Shown in pieces: positions 1 to 8,901 of a stretch of DNA of 64,000 nt. The stretch is taken from NCBI RefSeq assembly GCF_012113595.1, contig NZ_CP050831.1, positions 1,054,001 to 1,118,000 of the forward strand, read 5' to 3'. Below the pieces are notes generated by a model. The model made no database searches. It was not told where the DNA came from and saw only the letters and a program-made list of their open reading frames with translations. Position 1 is the stretch's first letter. Each line of letters starts with the position of its first letter. The DNA comes from Bacteroides faecium. Lineage in GTDB: Bacteria; Bacteroidota; Bacteroidia; Bacteroidales; Bacteroidaceae. The translations under genes and the position numbers were made by a program.

Positions 1-911
1 AGGTACGGAATAAAGGATTTGAATTTGCGGTGAATTACCGTGGTTCCATTAAGGAAAAGTTCACTTATTATATAGGCGCCAATATCGCTGCTGATAAGAA
101 TGAAGTGACCAAGATTACATTAGGCGGTCAGAATCTGATGATTTCCGGTTATAGCGCACACGGTGCCGGTGGTCGTGGTATCAATATGTTTGCCGAAGGT
201 CATTCTATGTCATACTTCAACTTGATTGAAACAGACGGTTTGTTCCGTTCGGCAGAAGAGATTGCCAACTACAAGAACAAGGACGGCGAACTTATCCAGC
301 CCGGAGCACAAGTGGGTGACGTACGTTACAAAGACTGGAACGGTGACGGCAAGATTAATACAGACGACCAGCATGATGTAGGAAGTCCTTTCCCCGATTT
401 TACTTTCGGTATCAGACTGGGTGGCGAGTGGAATAACTTCGACTTCAACCTGTTCTTCGACGGAATGGTAGGCAACAAAATCTATAACTACCCACGCTAC
501 CGCCTGGAATCAGGAAACTTCAACGGAAATATGAGCACTGTATTGGCCAACTCATGGAGACCGGACAATCAGAATACCGACATTCCACGCTTCTCCAAGA
601 CAGATGGCGCGGATAACAAGTGGGCATATAGCGACAGATGGCTGGAAGATGGTTCATATATGCGTCTGAAAACACTGGATATTGGTTATACACTACCCAA
701 AAGCCTGACTAAGAAGGTAAAACTTGAAAATGTAAGAATATACACTTCTATGGAAAACCTGTTCACACTGACCAAATACTCGGGCTATACTCCCGACTTG
801 GGTGAAAGTTCTGTTGCAGGCGTCAGTTACAACGTATTCTCGAGAGGTATCGACCAGGGACGTTATCCATTGCCGCGTACAATCTCATTCGGAATACAAG
901 TTAACCTGTAA
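1..911 (+). CDS. SusC-like TonB-dependent outer-membrane transporter, C-terminal part (5' end outside window)
   Basis: The frame is open from the first bases and ends in TAA at 909-911, so the annotated part is the C-terminal ~300 residues of a protein that starts upstream. It contains the late SusC barrel signature: a D-x-N-x-D-G-K type loop (WNGDGKINTDD), the YMRLKTLDIGYTLPK strand, an RIYTSMENLFTLTKYSGYTPD segment and a C-terminal strand ending in IQVNL with a terminal hydrophobic residue, as outer-membrane barrels have. SusC proteins import oligosaccharides with energy from TonB/ExbBD, capped by a SusD lipoprotein. The SusD partner follows at once. The plug domain and TonB box cannot be seen, so the full length is unknown. 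Confidence 0.93.
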   Translation, partial: VRNKGFEFAVNYRGSIKEKFTYYIGANIAADKNEVTKITLGGQNLMISGYSAHGAGGRGINMFAEGHSMSYFNLIETDGLFRSAEEIANYKNKDGELIQPGAQVGDVRYKDWNGDGKINTDDQHDVGSPFPDFTFGIRLGGEWNNFDFNLFFDGMVGNKIYNYPRYRLESGNFNGNMSTVLANSWRPDNQNTDIPRFSKTDGADNKWAYSDRWLEDGSYMRLKTLDIGYTLPKSLTKKVKLENVRIYTSMENLFTLTKYSGYTPDLGESSVAGVSYNVFSRGIDQGRYPLPRTISFGIQVNL

Positions 912-949
912 TACCTTAAATTAATATTAAACATTAAATGTCTATAAAC

Positions 950-2575
950 ATGAAAAGAAATTGGTTATCATATATGTGCATGGCAGCTCTTCTCACCGGA
1001 ACGCTGACATCGTGCAACGAATCCAGCTTTTTGAACCTGTCAGACCCGAATTATTTCACAGAAAGTAATTTCTGGAAAGATAAAGCAGATGCGGAAAGCG
1101 CTTTGGCTGCTGCCTATTCTCCCATAAAAGGGGCTATGTACGGGTACTTCGGCGCATTTGACGGCTGGTTGAATCTGAACGGCCGTGGGGATGATATCTA
1201 CACTATTAAAGGAGAAGAGGTTCCGATGTGGAATATCGCAAACTTCCTGAATTCACCGTCTACCGGCAACGACCCTTACGGAGCACTTTATTCAGGCATC
1301 CAGCGTGCCAATATCGTATTACGCTATATCGACCAGATACCGGCATCGGGCATCACTGAGGAAGACCGTTCAATGATTAAAGGCGAAGCGCTCTTTCTGC
1401 GTGGCTATCAATATTTCCTGCTGGTCAACAATTACAGGGAAGTTCCTTTGCGCCTGATACCTTCCAACGAAGATGAAACGAACAAAGGCCCTGCCAGCGA
1501 AGCTACCTTATGGGCACAGGTGGAAGACGATTTGGGCAATGCCATCAAATGTAACTTACCGGTGGAACGCACTACTGCCAAAGAGCGGGTAACGAAAGGC
1601 GCTGCTATCGCAATGTTGGGTAAAGTATATGCCACTCAGCATAAATATCCGGAAGCAAAACAGTTGTTGGGAACGTTACTGACATCTCCTTATTCTTATG
1701 AATTAATCGACGACTTCGGAAAGAACTTCACGAACGAAGAAGAATTCAACAAAGAATCCGTGTACGAAATAGCATACAGTCCCGACGGAGAATATTCCTG
1801 GAGTAATGAAAGCGGTATCTGTCTGGGTTGCTACATACCACAGTTTATCGGTCCGGTAAAATCCGGTGGATGGGCAAAACTAATGCCGAACTCTTTAATC
1901 GTAGGAGAATTTACGAAGGAAACTCGTCCGGGTGACGCGGATACCAAGTTTGACAAGCGTATGTATGCCAGTCTTTTCTTCGACGCGGCCAACTATGGCG
2001 ACAAAGTGCCTAATGAGAAATGGTATGGCAATAATTATTCGATGGATGACCTTTGGGAAGGCAACGAAGGTAAAATGGCAGGCGGCGCTCCCAGTTTCAA
2101 TGTCAGCGGAACAGCAGGTAAATTCCTGATTAAAAAGAACGTTGCATACTATGTGGACGATAAAGCACCGGACAACATGGGCAACAAGGAAGGAAGATCG
2201 AGCAACTTACGCGTGATGCGTTTTGCAGAAGTGCTGTTGCTTTATGCTGAAGCATGTGCCAAAACGAATGATGCGGACGGCGCCAACTACGCCTTAAAAC
2301 TAATCCGCAAAAGAGCGGGACTTCAGGAAAAGACTTTTGCGCAAGCTGAGTTAATGACCGAAATCGAACATCAGTGCTTATTGGAATTCTTCGCGGAAGG
2401 TCACCGTTTTGATGATCTCAAACGCTGGTATTCTGTCAGTGAAATCCAGTTGATACTCAAGGCTAATGGAAAACAAGGTGCGGAAAACTTCCAGGAAAAA
2501 CACCTGTACTATCCGATACCGACTAGTGAATTAAACAATAATACTGCGATGGTGCAAACCAGCCTATGGAGATAA
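950..2575 (+). CDS. SusD/RagB-family surface glycan-binding lipoprotein
   Basis: Outer-membrane lipoprotein that pairs with the upstream SusC and captures oligosaccharides. An in-frame ATG also exists at 938, but the signal peptide reads best from 950 (MKRNWLSYMC...), with a lipobox LTSC and the lipidated Cys about 25 residues in. Family signs: N-terminal helices with FTESNFWKDKADAESALAAAY, a TPR-like middle (KGEALFLRGYQYFLLVNNY), and the SusD C-terminal block with RVMRFAEVLLLYAEA, IRKRAG and LLEFFAEGHRFDDLKRW, ending in YPIPTSELNNN. Length (~541 aa) is usual. It lies 38 bp after SusC and 34 bp before the GH30 gene, consistent with one transcript. Confidence 0.95.
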   Translation: MKRNWLSYMCMAALLTGTLTSCNESSFLNLSDPNYFTESNFWKDKADAESALAAAYSPIKGAMYGYFGAFDGWLNLNGRGDDIYTIKGEEVPMWNIANFLNSPSTGNDPYGALYSGIQRANIVLRYIDQIPASGITEEDRSMIKGEALFLRGYQYFLLVNNYREVPLRLIPSNEDETNKGPASEATLWAQVEDDLGNAIKCNLPVERTTAKERVTKGAAIAMLGKVYATQHKYPEAKQLLGTLLTSPYSYELIDDFGKNFTNEEEFNKESVYEIAYSPDGEYSWSNESGICLGCYIPQFIGPVKSGGWAKLMPNSLIVGEFTKETRPGDADTKFDKRMYASLFFDAANYGDKVPNEKWYGNNYSMDDLWEGNEGKMAGGAPSFNVSGTAGKFLIKKNVAYYVDDKAPDNMGNKEGRSSNLRVMRFAEVLLLYAEACAKTNDADGANYALKLIRKRAGLQEKTFAQAELMTEIEHQCLLEFFAEGHRFDDLKRWYSVSEIQLILKANGKQGAENFQEKHLYYPIPTSELNNNTAMVQTSLWR

Positions 2576-2609
2576 TGCCCGGGCAAGATTAACTTAATAA
2601 AGAAACAAT

Positions 2610-4175
2610 ATGAAAAAGATATATTCATTATTATTCGTATCCTTCCTCCTATTTCTAGGATACTCCTGCGAGGACGGAAGTTTGAGTCACAGTGATGTCT
2701 ACATTCCCGACCCGGTAGAAGAAACAGACGAAGACGACGGTTTCTCTGCCGAACCGACTACCGAAGCTGTCATCAAAGTACAGTTCGGAGACGGGCACGA
2801 ACATCAGATTATTGATGGTTTCGGATGTGCTTTTGCCGAATGGTCACACCGTATATGGAACCATATGCAACGTGAAGATGTAGTAAACGACTTGTTTGGT
2901 GAGAACGGTTTGAAACTGAATATCTTCCGGGGCGAGGTATTTCCACACTATCAGAACCCGACTACCAATGTTATCGACTTCGGTATTAACCGCACATTCA
3001 ACCTGGCTCCGAATGACCCGTCCATGATTAATGATTATTGGAGAGACTTCAACGGTTCGGGATGTGGCGAACAGGTGCAGTTGGGACAAATGTGGCTGGT
3101 GGATATTCTTCAGAGAAAATACAAAGATGTGAAGTTCATGTTCTCTACATGGAGTCCTCCCGGAACAATGAAATCCAATGGAAAACCTTCCGGCGGTAGT
3201 TTGAAAACCGGTTCGGGAGACGAATTCGCCGACTATCTGATAGACTTCATCAAGGCATACGAAGAGAAATTCGGCATTGACATTTACGCCATTTCACCAT
3301 CCAACGAGCCGAACAGTAGCGGAACAGGATGGAACGGATGTAGCTGGACTTATGGTAATCTGGCCAATTTCTGCCAGGATAATCTTCGCCCGGCTTTGGA
3401 CAAGGCAGGTTATCAGGATATGAAAATTATCTTCGGAGAGCATTCATGGTGGAAAGCGGGAGTCACCTTCCTCGAAAACGGTTTGAAGGCTCGCCCCGAA
3501 TTAGCAAATTCAAATATCATTGCTGCCGCTCATGGATATACATTGATCGGTAACACGGAATTTGTACAATCTCCCCTCTGTGCAGAAAAGAATATTCATC
3601 TTTGGAATACGGAAACCAGTTCTACGGATACGTATGACCCATCTTGGAAAAATGCGATGCAATGGGCTACCACTTTCCACAATTACCTGGCTGTTTCCAA
3701 CTTGAACGCATTTGTATGGTGGGCAGGCGCACGTCCTTGTACCAATAATGAAGCACTTATCAGACTGGAAGAAGCACTGCCCGGAACAAACTATGAAAGA
3801 GCCGCCCGCTATTACAGCTACGGACAGTTCACCAAGTTTATCCCTGAAGGCAGCCGCCGAGTGGATGTAAAAACGATTGCTCCTGAGGATGACGAGGAAG
3901 CTTTCCCTAAGGAACTGCTAATGACGGCTTACGTGAAAGACGACGGTACCTACACTATCGTATTAGTAAACAACTCTACCAGCAAGGCTTTCGAAACGAA
4001 ACTGGAGATTGAAGGAAAAGAATTCCAGACGATGATTGCATATACATCAGACGAAGGTGTGAAATGGCAACGCAAGAAAATAAATCCGTCTCTTAGCGGA
4101 CTGCGTGCTATCACCGTTCCTAAGTTTAGCGTTGTTACCATCACCGGTAAAATGAAAGATATTGAAGCAGAATAA
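2610..4175 (+). CDS. GH30-family glycoside hydrolase, lipoprotein
   Basis: Secreted (beta/alpha)8 retaining glycosidase of clan A. The signal peptide ends in a lipobox with Cys at residue 20 (GYSC), followed by an acidic linker rich in D and E (residues ~30-50), typical of surface-exposed Bacteroides lipoproteins. GH30 features: IIDGFGCAFAEW near residue 70, FSTWSPPGTMKSNG, the acid/base Glu E233 in SPSNEPN, the nucleophile E335 in WNTETSS, and a small C-terminal beta-sandwich that ends in PKFSVVTITGK. The subfamily cannot be fixed by eye; GH30 members cut beta-1,6-glucan, beta-xylan, glucosylceramide and others. Association with a GH130_1-type phosphorylase downstream is unusual for a simple beta-1,6-glucan locus. 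The enzyme class is secure, the substrate is not. Confidence 0.88.
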   Translation: MKKIYSLLFVSFLLFLGYSCEDGSLSHSDVYIPDPVEETDEDDGFSAEPTTEAVIKVQFGDGHEHQIIDGFGCAFAEWSHRIWNHMQREDVVNDLFGENGLKLNIFRGEVFPHYQNPTTNVIDFGINRTFNLAPNDPSMINDYWRDFNGSGCGEQVQLGQMWLVDILQRKYKDVKFMFSTWSPPGTMKSNGKPSGGSLKTGSGDEFADYLIDFIKAYEEKFGIDIYAISPSNEPNSSGTGWNGCSWTYGNLANFCQDNLRPALDKAGYQDMKIIFGEHSWWKAGVTFLENGLKARPELANSNIIAAAHGYTLIGNTEFVQSPLCAEKNIHLWNTETSSTDTYDPSWKNAMQWATTFHNYLAVSNLNAFVWWAGARPCTNNEALIRLEEALPGTNYERAARYYSYGQFTKFIPEGSRRVDVKTIAPEDDEEAFPKELLMTAYVKDDGTYTIVLVNNSTSKAFETKLEIEGKEFQTMIAYTSDEGVKWQRKKINPSLSGLRAITVPKFSVVTITGKMKDIEAE

Positions 4176-4191
4176 ATGTTCCAAATAAACA

Positions 4192-5379
4192 ATGAATAGT
4201 ATGAAAAGAAATCTATTATATTTAGCAGGATTCCTGCTTGCAGCCACTACTATTTTCACCGGCTGTAATGATGACGATCCTTCTTATCACGAGCTGGTGA
4301 CGAATACACAGGAGTTGATAATCAATTTCGATGAGACACCGGAAGGAACGATTCAGATGCTCCAGGGAAATGGAAACTATAAGATAGTCAGTTCGAATGA
4401 AGAGGTGGCAACGGCCGTTGCCGAAGGAAATGCGATTAAAGTGACTGCGTTAAAAGCCGGTAGCGCTAATCTGACAATCACCGACTGGGCGAAGATGAGC
4501 ACCAGTGTAAAAGTAATCGTTGACCAGTTAAGTGAATTGGTATTGGCAGTTTCTTCCACCAAGATGTATCCGAACGAGAGCAAAGCAATTCAGATACATA
4601 CGGGAAACAGGGGATACAAAGTGACTGTCGATAAAGAATCAGTAGCAAAAGCCATCGTAGATGAGGAAGGAAACATCCAGGTGGAATCCCTCTCGCCGGG
4701 CGTTGCAACGGTTACAGTGACCGACAGGCTGAATAAGAGTGCGGAACTTTCCGTAAAGGTTATCAAGAAGCTTGTACTCGACAATAGTGAAGAAATCTCT
4801 TACTTAACGGTGGGCGAGCCTCTGACTCTTAAAATCCTGGACGGTAACGGTGACTATACCTGTACCAACAACGGTTCTGCCACGTATCTGAAATGTACAA
4901 TAGCAGAAAACGGGACAGAAGCCGTTATCGAAGGGCTCAGAAGATACCGTTTCAACAAAACGATTACTATTAGTGATCAGGAAGGCGAATCAATCAGCAT
5001 CAATGTGCTTTATATAGATAGCCCTTATCTGCAAGATCCGTCTTATCGCTATCTAATTAAAGGTTCCAGCTCTTATCAGAGCATGTCAACTTCGAGCGTA
5101 GGCACCATTACTCACTCGAAAGAGTTCAATATGTCCGAACTGGTTATAAAAAGCACAGGGACTTATGCCAGCGGTTTTGCGGTTCAGTTCACTGGAGATT
5201 TGGAAGAAGGCGACAAGAGTGCTCCTGTGCTGTATAAGGTGACAAGAAATGCAATCGACAAGAGTGTAGAGTATCCGATAGAAGACTGCCGCATTGATAA
5301 AGCTGAAGATGGCTGGTATTGGGTTAGCTTCATGGAAGCCGGCTGCACAGTCCGTTCCTATTTTATAACCAAAGAATAA
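4192..5379 (+). CDS. Ig-like repeat surface lipoprotein, probable glycan-binding protein (SGBP)
   Basis: Lipoprotein with signal peptide and lipobox (FTGC, Cys ~25). The two in-frame ATGs (4192 and 4201) give nearly the same signal. After an acidic start (NDDDPSYHE) there are three successive bacterial Ig-like (Big_2-type) units of ~80 residues, each closing with a variant of 'ALKAGSANLTITD / SLSPGVATVTVTD / ITISDQEGESISI'. The last ~110 residues form a separate C-terminal domain with repeated S and Y residues (KGSSSYQSMSTSS). There are no catalytic motifs. The position directly after SusC-SusD-GH30 is where Bacteroides PULs carry SusE/SusF-like binding proteins. The function is inferred from position and architecture; no precise family is recognised. 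Confidence 0.7.
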   Translation: MNSMKRNLLYLAGFLLAATTIFTGCNDDDPSYHELVTNTQELIINFDETPEGTIQMLQGNGNYKIVSSNEEVATAVAEGNAIKVTALKAGSANLTITDWAKMSTSVKVIVDQLSELVLAVSSTKMYPNESKAIQIHTGNRGYKVTVDKESVAKAIVDEEGNIQVESLSPGVATVTVTDRLNKSAELSVKVIKKLVLDNSEEISYLTVGEPLTLKILDGNGDYTCTNNGSATYLKCTIAENGTEAVIEGLRRYRFNKTITISDQEGESISINVLYIDSPYLQDPSYRYLIKGSSSYQSMSTSSVGTITHSKEFNMSELVIKSTGTYASGFAVQFTGDLEEGDKSAPVLYKVTRNAIDKSVEYPIEDCRIDKAEDGWYWVSFMEAGCTVRSYFITKE

Positions 5380-5438
5380 TTTATAAACCTGACACATGGA
5401 TTTTGAAAGTACCCCCATACTTTTGAAATGAACAACAT

Positions 5439-5506
5439 AAAAAGAGACTGTCCGCGCAACACAGTACGTTCCTTATTTCTGTCTGTATTGTAGCCAGTCT
5501 CTTTTT
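5439..5506 (+). terminator. Perfect 12-bp inverted repeat with T-run, candidate terminator
   Basis: AAAAAGAGACTG (5439-5450) is exactly complementary to CAGTCTCTTTTT (5495-5506). The 44-nt loop contains a smaller ACAG/CTGT pairing. The right arm ends in five T and lies between the Ig-repeat lipoprotein and the GH130 gene, whose ATG is only 19 nt further on. It could end or attenuate the PUL transcript before the phosphorylase/transporter genes. The loop is long for a simple intrinsic terminator. Confidence 0.5.
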
Positions 5507-5524
5507 ATAAATTCTTGAATAGAT

Positions 5525-6718
5525 ATGAATAGATATGATAACAGATTACGTATTCTTACCGAAGAATTCGAATCGCTCATCTCACGTGAAAATGAAAAGA
5601 TACTGCCTGGAAACGGAATCTTTGAACGTTACAAATATCCCATATTGACAGCCGCCCACACTCCGTTGGAATGGAGATACGACTTTAACCCCGAAACGAA
5701 TCCTTTCTTTATGGAACGCTTCGGAATCAATGCCGTATTCAATGCAGGAGCTATCAAATTCAATGGAAAGTACCTTGTCATGGGACGAGTGGAAGGATAT
5801 GACCGCAAATCATTCTTTGCCATTGCCGAAAGTCCGAATGGGATAGATAACTTCCGTTTTTGGGAATATCCGGTTCAACTGCCGGATTTGTATCCTGAAG
5901 AGACGAACGTGTATGATATGCGTCTGACAGCCCATGAAGACGGTTGGATTTACGGTATCTTTTGCAGCGAAAGCCTTGCTCCGGATGCTGCGCCCGGCGA
6001 CTTGTCTTCTGCCGTAGCCAAAGCAGGTATCATACGCACCAAAGACTTGAAGAACTGGGAGCGGCTGCCGAATCTGATTTCCAAAAGCCAACAGCGTAAT
6101 GTCGTTTTGCATCCGGAATTTGTAAACGGTAAATATGCCTTGTACACCCGTCCGCAAGATAATTTCATCAACGCCGGCAACGGCGGCGGCATCGGTTGGG
6201 CACTGATAGATGATATCACCCATGCGGAAGTGAAAGAGGAAACCATTATCAACCACCGCCATTATCATACCATAAAAGAGGTGAAGAACGGCGAAGGCCC
6301 TCATCCTATCAAAACCCCCAAAGGATGGCTACATCTGGCTCACGGAGTTCGTGCCTGCGCAGCCGGTCTCCGTTATGTTCTGTATCTATACATGACCTCA
6401 CTGGAAGACCCGACAAAAATCATTGCCGAACCGGGCGGTTTCTTGCTCGCCCCTATGGGAGAGGAAAGAATCGGAGATGTATCCAATGTACTCTTCTCGA
6501 ATGGTTGGATTGCCGACGAAGACGGAACAGTATATATCTATTACGCTTCTTCCGACACCCGAATGCACGTGGCAACTTCGACAATCGACAGACTGACGGA
6601 TTATTGTCTCCACACACCGGCGGACGGATTCCGTTCCGCTGCTTCTGTGGAAAGCATTTGCCAACTAATAGATGCTAACAAAGTAGTTACGGCAGAAACA
6701 GAACAGGTTTATCTTTAG
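5525..6718 (+). CDS. GH130 glycoside phosphorylase, probable 4-O-beta-D-mannosyl-D-glucose phosphorylase
   Basis: Cytoplasmic five-bladed beta-propeller enzyme; no signal peptide. It matches from memory the B. fragilis mannosylglucose phosphorylase (GH130_1) over its whole length: RYKYPILTAAHTPLEWRYD, ETNPFFMERFGINAVFNAGAI, VEGYDRKSFFAIAESPNG, NVYDMRLTAHEDGWIYGIFC, KSQQRNVVLHPEF, GEGPHPIKTPKGWLHLAHG and YYASSDTRMHVATSTIDRL. The family phosphorolyses Man-beta-1,4-Glc to mannose-1-phosphate and glucose, the last step after mannobiose epimerisation. The Asp in VYDMRLT is the position of the proposed general acid. No GH26 mannanase or epimerase is visible in this window, so its role here is unclear. 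The annotation is strong at family level and good at specificity level. Confidence 0.88.
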   Translation: MNRYDNRLRILTEEFESLISRENEKILPGNGIFERYKYPILTAAHTPLEWRYDFNPETNPFFMERFGINAVFNAGAIKFNGKYLVMGRVEGYDRKSFFAIAESPNGIDNFRFWEYPVQLPDLYPEETNVYDMRLTAHEDGWIYGIFCSESLAPDAAPGDLSSAVAKAGIIRTKDLKNWERLPNLISKSQQRNVVLHPEFVNGKYALYTRPQDNFINAGNGGGIGWALIDDITHAEVKEETIINHRHYHTIKEVKNGEGPHPIKTPKGWLHLAHGVRACAAGLRYVLYLYMTSLEDPTKIIAEPGGFLLAPMGEERIGDVSNVLFSNGWIADEDGTVYIYYASSDTRMHVATSTIDRLTDYCLHTPADGFRSAASVESICQLIDANKVVTAETEQVYL

Positions 6719-6722
6719 AACA

Positions 6723-6750
6723 AAAAGTTTCGGATATATCCGAAACTTTT
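6723..6750. terminator. 28-bp perfect palindrome after the GH130 gene
   Basis: A fully symmetric sequence, AAAAGTTTCGGATA followed by its complement, starts 4 nt after the GH130 stop codon. It ends in TTTT on the + strand and, by symmetry, on the - strand, so it can act as an intrinsic terminator. It separates GH130 from the symporter, which has its own promoter. Confidence 0.65.
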
Positions 6751-6974
6751 GTATTTTTGCTAAAAACTTTAGGATATGAACGAAAGAATCAACATTCTAA
6801 GAAAGTATAATCTTTGAGGAGAAGAATCTAAGAAATGAATTAATATCATAAGGAATAAGAAGCATTTATTGTTTAGTATCAGAATGTGCTAAAATAATAC
6901 TTGTTTGCCCAACTCTTTCCCCCTACCTTTGCCGCAAAGAACATAGAACATATAAATCGAATCAAAACAATAGT
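6751..6974 (+). promoter_or_regulatory. Leader/promoter region of the symporter gene
   Basis: This gap has two TAnnTTTG boxes: TATTTTTG at 6752-6759, directly behind the palindrome, and TACCTTTG at 6924-6931. The second has a TTTG at 6904-6907, a 16-nt spacing that is shorter than usual, and is the likely promoter for the symporter at 6975. After the first box an ATG at 6778 opens only a very short frame; it may be the remnant of a lost gene but is too short to call. Confidence 0.5.
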
Positions 6975-8852
6975 ATGAAATTACACACTGCCGACCTTCT
7001 TATCATATGCGCTTATCTTATCGCAATGATTGTCATCGGACTTATCCTAAAAAAACGGGCTGCCCAAAATATGGATTCCTATTTCTTAGGGGGGAAATCA
7101 TTACCTTTCTATATGTTGGGATTATCCAACGCTTCCGGAATGTTCGATATTACGGGCACAATGCTAATGGTATATTGGGCATTCGCCTATGGCTTCAAAA
7201 GTCTTTGGATTCCCTGGCTATGGCCGGTATTCAATCAGATATTCCTCATGGTTTACTTATCCGTGTGGTTGCGTCGTTCGAACGTACTCACCGGTGCCGA
7301 ATGGATTAAAACCCGTTTCGGAAAAGGGAAAGGCTCAACACTTTCGCATACGATTGTTATCGTATTCGCATTACTCAGCGTACTCGGTTTTTTAAGTTAT
7401 GGATTCATAGGTATTGGTAAATTTATGGAGATATTCATTCCCTGGGAAGTGGTATCTCCATTTATTCCTTTCAATGTTCCTGCAGAATATGTACCTCATG
7501 TATATGGTATTTTCTTTACCACAATCGCCACTTTCTATGTGATGCTCGGCGGAATGTTGAGTATCGTATGGACGGATGTCGTCCAATTCCTGATAATGAC
7601 CGTGGCGGGTATCGTCATCGTTGTCATCGGCATGCAGATGGTAGCACCGGATATGATTCATTCATTTGTTCCTGCCGGCTGGGATTCGCCTTTCTTCGGG
7701 TGGACGCTCGATATTGACTGGAGCAGCCGGATGAATCTCCTCACCGAGCGAATGGCTAACGAGCCTTACAGCCTGATAAGCATTTTCGTCATGATGGCTT
7801 TATTGAAAGGTATCTTTATGAGCATGGCAGGTCCTGCACCCAACTATGACATGCAGAAGATTCTGTCCTGCAAATCTCCGAAAGAAGCGGCTATGATGAG
7901 CGGCTCCGTATCTGTCGTATTGTTAATCCCCCGCTACCTGATGATTATGGGATTTGCGTTGCTGGCTATCTACTTCTTCAAAGAGGATGGCGGAATGGCA
8001 CAAATGGAAGTTACACGGACGGACTTTGAGACGATTCTTCCTCATTTGATTACCCGTTATGTACCTGCCGGATTAGCCGGATTATTATTGGCAGGGCTAT
8101 TGGCAGCATTCATGTCTACCTTCGCCTCTACGGTGAATGCAGCTCCCGCATATATCGTGAATGACATTTATCTGAAATATATCAATCCGAAAGCAAGCGT
8201 AAAAACACAAATTCGCAGCAGTTATGTCATTTCCGTTGCCGTAGTAGTAATCAGCACTGTTATCGGATTCTTCCTGAAAGATATCAATGAAATCTTCCAA
8301 TGGATTGTAGGTGCGCTCTTCGGCGGATATATCGCTGCCAACGTATTGAAATGGCACTGGTGGCGCTTCAACGGCGAAGGCTATTTCTGGGGAATGACTG
8401 CCGGAGTACTGGCGGCAATCGTTATGAAATTCACTGTTCCCGATGCATGGGTATTGTATTTCTTCCCCGTTCTGTTCGGCGTTTCCCTGATAGGATGTAT
8501 CGTAGGAACTTACAGCGCACCCCCGACTGATGAAGAGACACTTATCAACTTCTACACCCGTGTACGCCCATGGGGTTGGTGGAAGCCGGTTGAAGAAAAA
8601 GCATTGGCTCGTTACCCCCATATCCAGCCGAACAGAAACTTCAAAAGAGACGCTTTCAACGTAGCAATCGGTATCGTTTGGCAATGTACGCTCACTATCA
8701 TTCCGATGTATCTCGTTGTCCGTGAACAACTGGGACTGTGGAGTTCTATCGCCTTGCTTTTAGTCACCACACTCATACTAAGAAAGACATGGTACAAGCC
8801 TTTGTGCAAAGAAGAAGCACGCTACAATGAAGAAATGAAACAACTGAAATAA
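6975..8852 (+). CDS. Sodium:solute symporter (SSS family), probable sugar transporter
   Basis: Inner-membrane secondary transporter of the SGLT-like SSS family (LeuT fold). 625 aa with about 13-14 hydrophobic segments, beginning LLIICAYLIAMIVIGLIL. The family's Na+ motif region is visible as the NASGMFDITGTMLMV segment and the conserved GLLLAGLLAAFMSTFASTVNAAPAYIVNDIY stretch (in parts). The C-terminal ~80 residues extend beyond the usual core, with two more membrane segments. It stands between a GH130 phosphorylase and a secreted phosphoesterase/PQQ protein, so import of a mono- or disaccharide from the periplasm for cytoplasmic phosphorolysis is a sensible reading. The substrate itself cannot be read from sequence. 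Confidence 0.88.
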   Translation: MKLHTADLLIICAYLIAMIVIGLILKKRAAQNMDSYFLGGKSLPFYMLGLSNASGMFDITGTMLMVYWAFAYGFKSLWIPWLWPVFNQIFLMVYLSVWLRRSNVLTGAEWIKTRFGKGKGSTLSHTIVIVFALLSVLGFLSYGFIGIGKFMEIFIPWEVVSPFIPFNVPAEYVPHVYGIFFTTIATFYVMLGGMLSIVWTDVVQFLIMTVAGIVIVVIGMQMVAPDMIHSFVPAGWDSPFFGWTLDIDWSSRMNLLTERMANEPYSLISIFVMMALLKGIFMSMAGPAPNYDMQKILSCKSPKEAAMMSGSVSVVLLIPRYLMIMGFALLAIYFFKEDGGMAQMEVTRTDFETILPHLITRYVPAGLAGLLLAGLLAAFMSTFASTVNAAPAYIVNDIYLKYINPKASVKTQIRSSYVISVAVVVISTVIGFFLKDINEIFQWIVGALFGGYIAANVLKWHWWRFNGEGYFWGMTAGVLAAIVMKFTVPDAWVLYFFPVLFGVSLIGCIVGTYSAPPTDEETLINFYTRVRPWGWWKPVEEKALARYPHIQPNRNFKRDAFNVAIGIVWQCTLTIIPMYLVVREQLGLWSSIALLLVTTLILRKTWYKPLCKEEARYNEEMKQLK

Positions 8853-8901
8853 GAAGAAAAGGAATAATTAGCTTAACACACTAAAAACCGGAGAACTGAC
8901 C

